From Corynebacterium sp. p3-SID1056 (GTDB lineage: Bacteria; Actinomycetota; Actinomycetes; Mycobacteriales; Mycobacteriaceae): 64,000 nucleotides of DNA. The first letter of the stretch is position 1. The number at the start of each line of letters is the position of its first letter. Shown here in pieces: positions 62,218-64,000 of the stretch. The stretch spans positions 1 to 64,000 of the forward strand of contig NZ_JALXXL010000002.1 of NCBI RefSeq assembly GCF_025152525.1, read 5' to 3'. Made by a program: the position numbers and the translations under genes. The notes under the pieces are model-generated. The model was not told the origin of the DNA and ran no database searches. It saw only the letters and a list, made by a program, of their open reading frames with translations.

Positions 62218-62429
62218 GGTCCCTACCTTCCGGCATGGGGTGGCTCATGGCCAAATGGCTGGGCTTGAGCTTCTACGAGGGCTACCTGGCCACCAGCCCC
62301 GGCGCGCTGGAGACCGTGCTGGTGCTGGCCACCAGCCCGGCCGTGGTCTCACTGCAGGTGATCCGGCTGATCTGCATCCTTGTTTTCGCCGGCTACCTGC
62401 CGAAGATTCTGCGGAAAATTAGTGGTTGA
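62218..62429 (+). pseudogene. 3' part of the AbrB-family membrane protein gene
   Basis: After the insert the AbrB frame resumes as SLPSGMGWLMAKWLGLSFYE, then the conserved TSPGALETVLVLATSPAVVS and VIRLICILVFAGYLPKI, stopping at 62429. It encodes about 68 residues, the last TM pair of the family. Its stop overlaps the end of the convergent DUF885 gene by 11 bases. Confidence 0.75.
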
Positions 62430-64000
62430 GTACCTCGTGGGCGAGCATGTCCATCGGCATTGAGCCGAGCGCGAGCGCCTTGCTGTGGAACTCGGCAGCG
62501 CCAATCCCCTGGGCGAGCGCCTGCTCGCGCAGGTTGCACCAATCCCGGTAACCGATGGCATAGGAGGGGGCCTGCCCGGGCCAGCCCATGTAGCGGTCGA
62601 GCTCGAAGGTGAGGTGCGCCTCGGGCATGGCGCAGTTGTCGCGGAGGAAGGCCTTCGCGTACTGGGCGTCCCAGGTGCCGCTGCCGTCCGGGGTGATCTT
62701 CTTCAGGTGAACGCCGATGTCCACCATGACGCGGGCGAGCCGCAGCCGTCGGGAATCCAACAGGCCCATCCGGTAGCCGGGGTCCTCGAACCAGTCGAAG
62801 CGCTCCATGAGGTGCTCGGCGTAGAGCGCCCAGCCCTCCATGTGGGCGGAGTTGAAGCACATGGAGCGGCGCCACAGGTTGAGCTCGTTGCGGTTGAGCA
62901 GCGCGCTGCTTTGCTGCATGTGATGGCCGGGGATGCCCTCGTGGAAGACGGTGGCCAGCTCCTGCCACGTGTGGAAGGTCTCCTGCCCCTCCGGCACGGA
63001 CCACCACATGGTGCCCGGCCGGATCATGTCGTCGCTCGGCGGAGTGTAGAAGATCCCGCCGGAGCCGGTGTGGTCGATCGCGGTCGCCACAGGCGGCAGG
63101 TCCTCCGGCACCGCGAGTTCGGTGCCGTCGAAGCAGTCGCGGACCCGCTCGTTGACCTCATCCATCCAGGCAAGCAGGGCGTCGGTGCCGTGCAGGGTGT
63201 AGCGCTCTTCGCGGTTGAGGCGCCGGTATGCGCCCGCCACCGTCGTGTCCGCGCCGTAGAGCGACTTCGCAAGCGCCTCCTGCTTCTCGACGGTACGAGC
63301 CAGCTCTTCGCGCGCCCAGCAGTACGCCTCGTCGAGGTCGACTTCGCGGCCGAGGAAGAACTCAGAAAACAGCTCGTAGCGGTCGCGGCCCACCCCGTCC
63401 TCGTGCTTCGCCTGCGGCGAGAGGTCGGTGGAAAGCCAGTCGGCGAAGGAAGCGAAGGCCTCCTTCGCCTCCTCGACCACCTTGGAGCCGACCGGGATGC
63501 CCAGGTAGTCCAGGGTGGAGCCGGACTCGCCGAGGCTTTCGCACTGGTTGATCACCGCGTCGATCTGGCGGTGCGAGGCGACGTTGCCGCTGTTGGCCGC
63601 CTCGGTCAGCGACTCCTTGTAGCCGCGTAGCGCCGCCGGCACCTTCGCCATCCGCGCGGTGATGTGCTCGAAATCCTCCTCGGTGACCTTCGGCATGAGC
63701 AGGAAGGAGTCGCGGATCGTCTGCACCGGGGAGTCGATGTTGTTCAGGCGGCGCAGGAACTCGCCCCGGTGGTGCAGCTCCAGCTGGAAGGAGAGCCGGT
63801 CGCGCAGGATCGCGGCGGTGAGCCGGTCGACGTCGTCGAAGTCGTCCTCGTCGTCGGAGGCGTCGGTGGAGTCGTTGAGCGCGTCCACGTCCGCGATGAG
63901 GTCGCGGACCCGGTCCGCCACAGCGTCCCAGTACTCGGGGCTAAAGTCTTCCAGCTCGGTGTCGAAGCCCTCGAGCCCGATTTGTGTGCCCATGGTGGGG
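62419..64000 (-). CDS. DUF885-family putative metallopeptidase (partial)
   Basis: At least 524 residues on the minus strand, running to the right edge. The zinc-type motif is FHEGIPGHHMQQ (near residue 354) with a further E-G-W-A-L-Y-A-E-H (near 383), the DUF885 signature, as in gluzincin-like peptidases. Family members have about 30 residues before the G-T-x-x-G-L-E-G-F segment, so the true start is likely beyond base 64000 rather than ATG 63993. Substrate unknown. Confidence 0.85.
   Translation of the reverse strand, partial: PTMGTQIGLEGFDTELEDFSPEYWDAVADRVRDLIADVDALNDSTDASDDEDDFDDVDRLTAAILRDRLSFQLELHHRGEFLRRLNNIDSPVQTIRDSFLLMPKVTEEDFEHITARMAKVPAALRGYKESLTEAANSGNVASHRQIDAVINQCESLGESGSTLDYLGIPVGSKVVEEAKEAFASFADWLSTDLSPQAKHEDGVGRDRYELFSEFFLGREVDLDEAYCWAREELARTVEKQEALAKSLYGADTTVAGAYRRLNREERYTLHGTDALLAWMDEVNERVRDCFDGTELAVPEDLPPVATAIDHTGSGGIFYTPPSDDMIRPGTMWWSVPEGQETFHTWQELATVFHEGIPGHHMQQSSALLNRNELNLWRRSMCFNSAHMEGWALYAEHLMERFDWFEDPGYRMGLLDSRRLRLARVMVDIGVHLKKITPDGSGTWDAQYAKAFLRDNCAMPEAHLTFELDRYMGWPGQAPSYAIGYRDWCNLREQALAQGIGAAEFHSKALALGSMPMDMLAHEVLNH

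Overview
The window is about 64 kb of GC-rich actinobacterial chromosome and is best read as a Corynebacterium (Mycobacteriales). The argument rests on gene content. There is an arabinogalactan assembly locus (wzm, wzt, glfT1, a GtrA gene, dprE1, dprE2, aftA, one emb gene, a cutinase-like esterase) in nearly the order of the M. tuberculosis Rv3777-Rv3802 region. There is also an MmpL exporter, and many genes whose ATG or GTG lies 6-8 bases after a TAnnnT -10 box with no room for a ribosome binding site (leaderless genes), as is common in corynebacteria and mycobacteria. I could not name the species.

Layout. 0-0.4 kb: a hairpin and a 14-base direct repeat that look like the end of an insertion sequence, then tRNA-Ser(GGA) and the SRP RNA. 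0.6-11.7 kb: ferritin, GluQ-RS, a YhhQ-type transporter, a small amphipathic protein, a tandem TetR protein, a MacB-like ABC pair, Tgt and an MmpL transporter. GluQ-RS, YhhQ and Tgt together suggest queuosine salvage, and this Tgt has lost the three zinc-site cysteines. 11.7-14.2 kb: tRNA-Ser(CGA), CsbD-like protein, TadA and its partner, TyrA. 14.2-26.8 kb: a surface-protein block with an LAETG-anchored protein, a protein of about 2,436 residues with about 19 Cna-B/carboxypeptidase-regulatory-like repeats, and a 697-residue protein with Asn-rich repeats. The last two end in the same kind of Cys-TM-TM-Cys module. Identical tRNA-Arg(ACG) genes flank the third protein. tRNA-Ser(GCU) and tRNA-Ser(UGA) follow, so all four serine isoacceptor genes lie within 28.6 kb, all on the minus strand.

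28.7-48 kb: the cell-wall locus. Wzm and Wzt export lipid-linked galactan, GlfT1 starts the galactan chain, DprE1 and DprE2 make decaprenyl-phosphoryl-arabinose, AftA and Emb add arabinose, and a secreted cutinase-family enzyme closes the run. It is interrupted by a frameshifted Abi-like gene and by an ABC transporter/two-component module. 48-60.9 kb: mostly housekeeping and accessory genes (M13 peptidase, VOC, S4, YbjQ, SDR, LysE, acetyltransferase, DUF222-HNH, ThpR, HrpB, amino-acid antiporter, TetR, TauE/SafE). 60.9-62.4 kb: an AbrB-family membrane protein gene split by an AT-rich insert of about 0.85 kb with a CPBP protease gene and a possible immunity-gene tail, apparently from a low-GC Firmicute. 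A DUF885 gene runs off the right end.

The strongest unexplained signal is a dispersed 17-bp palindrome, ACTTTT-N5-AAAAGT with a GC-rich centre. It occurs in about eleven good and several decayed copies, both inside genes in different reading phases and between genes, and is absent from the surface-protein block. Two convergent gene ends take stop codons from it. Five other convergent pairs end on a shared CTAG. A second frequent word is GCTTnTCGAC.
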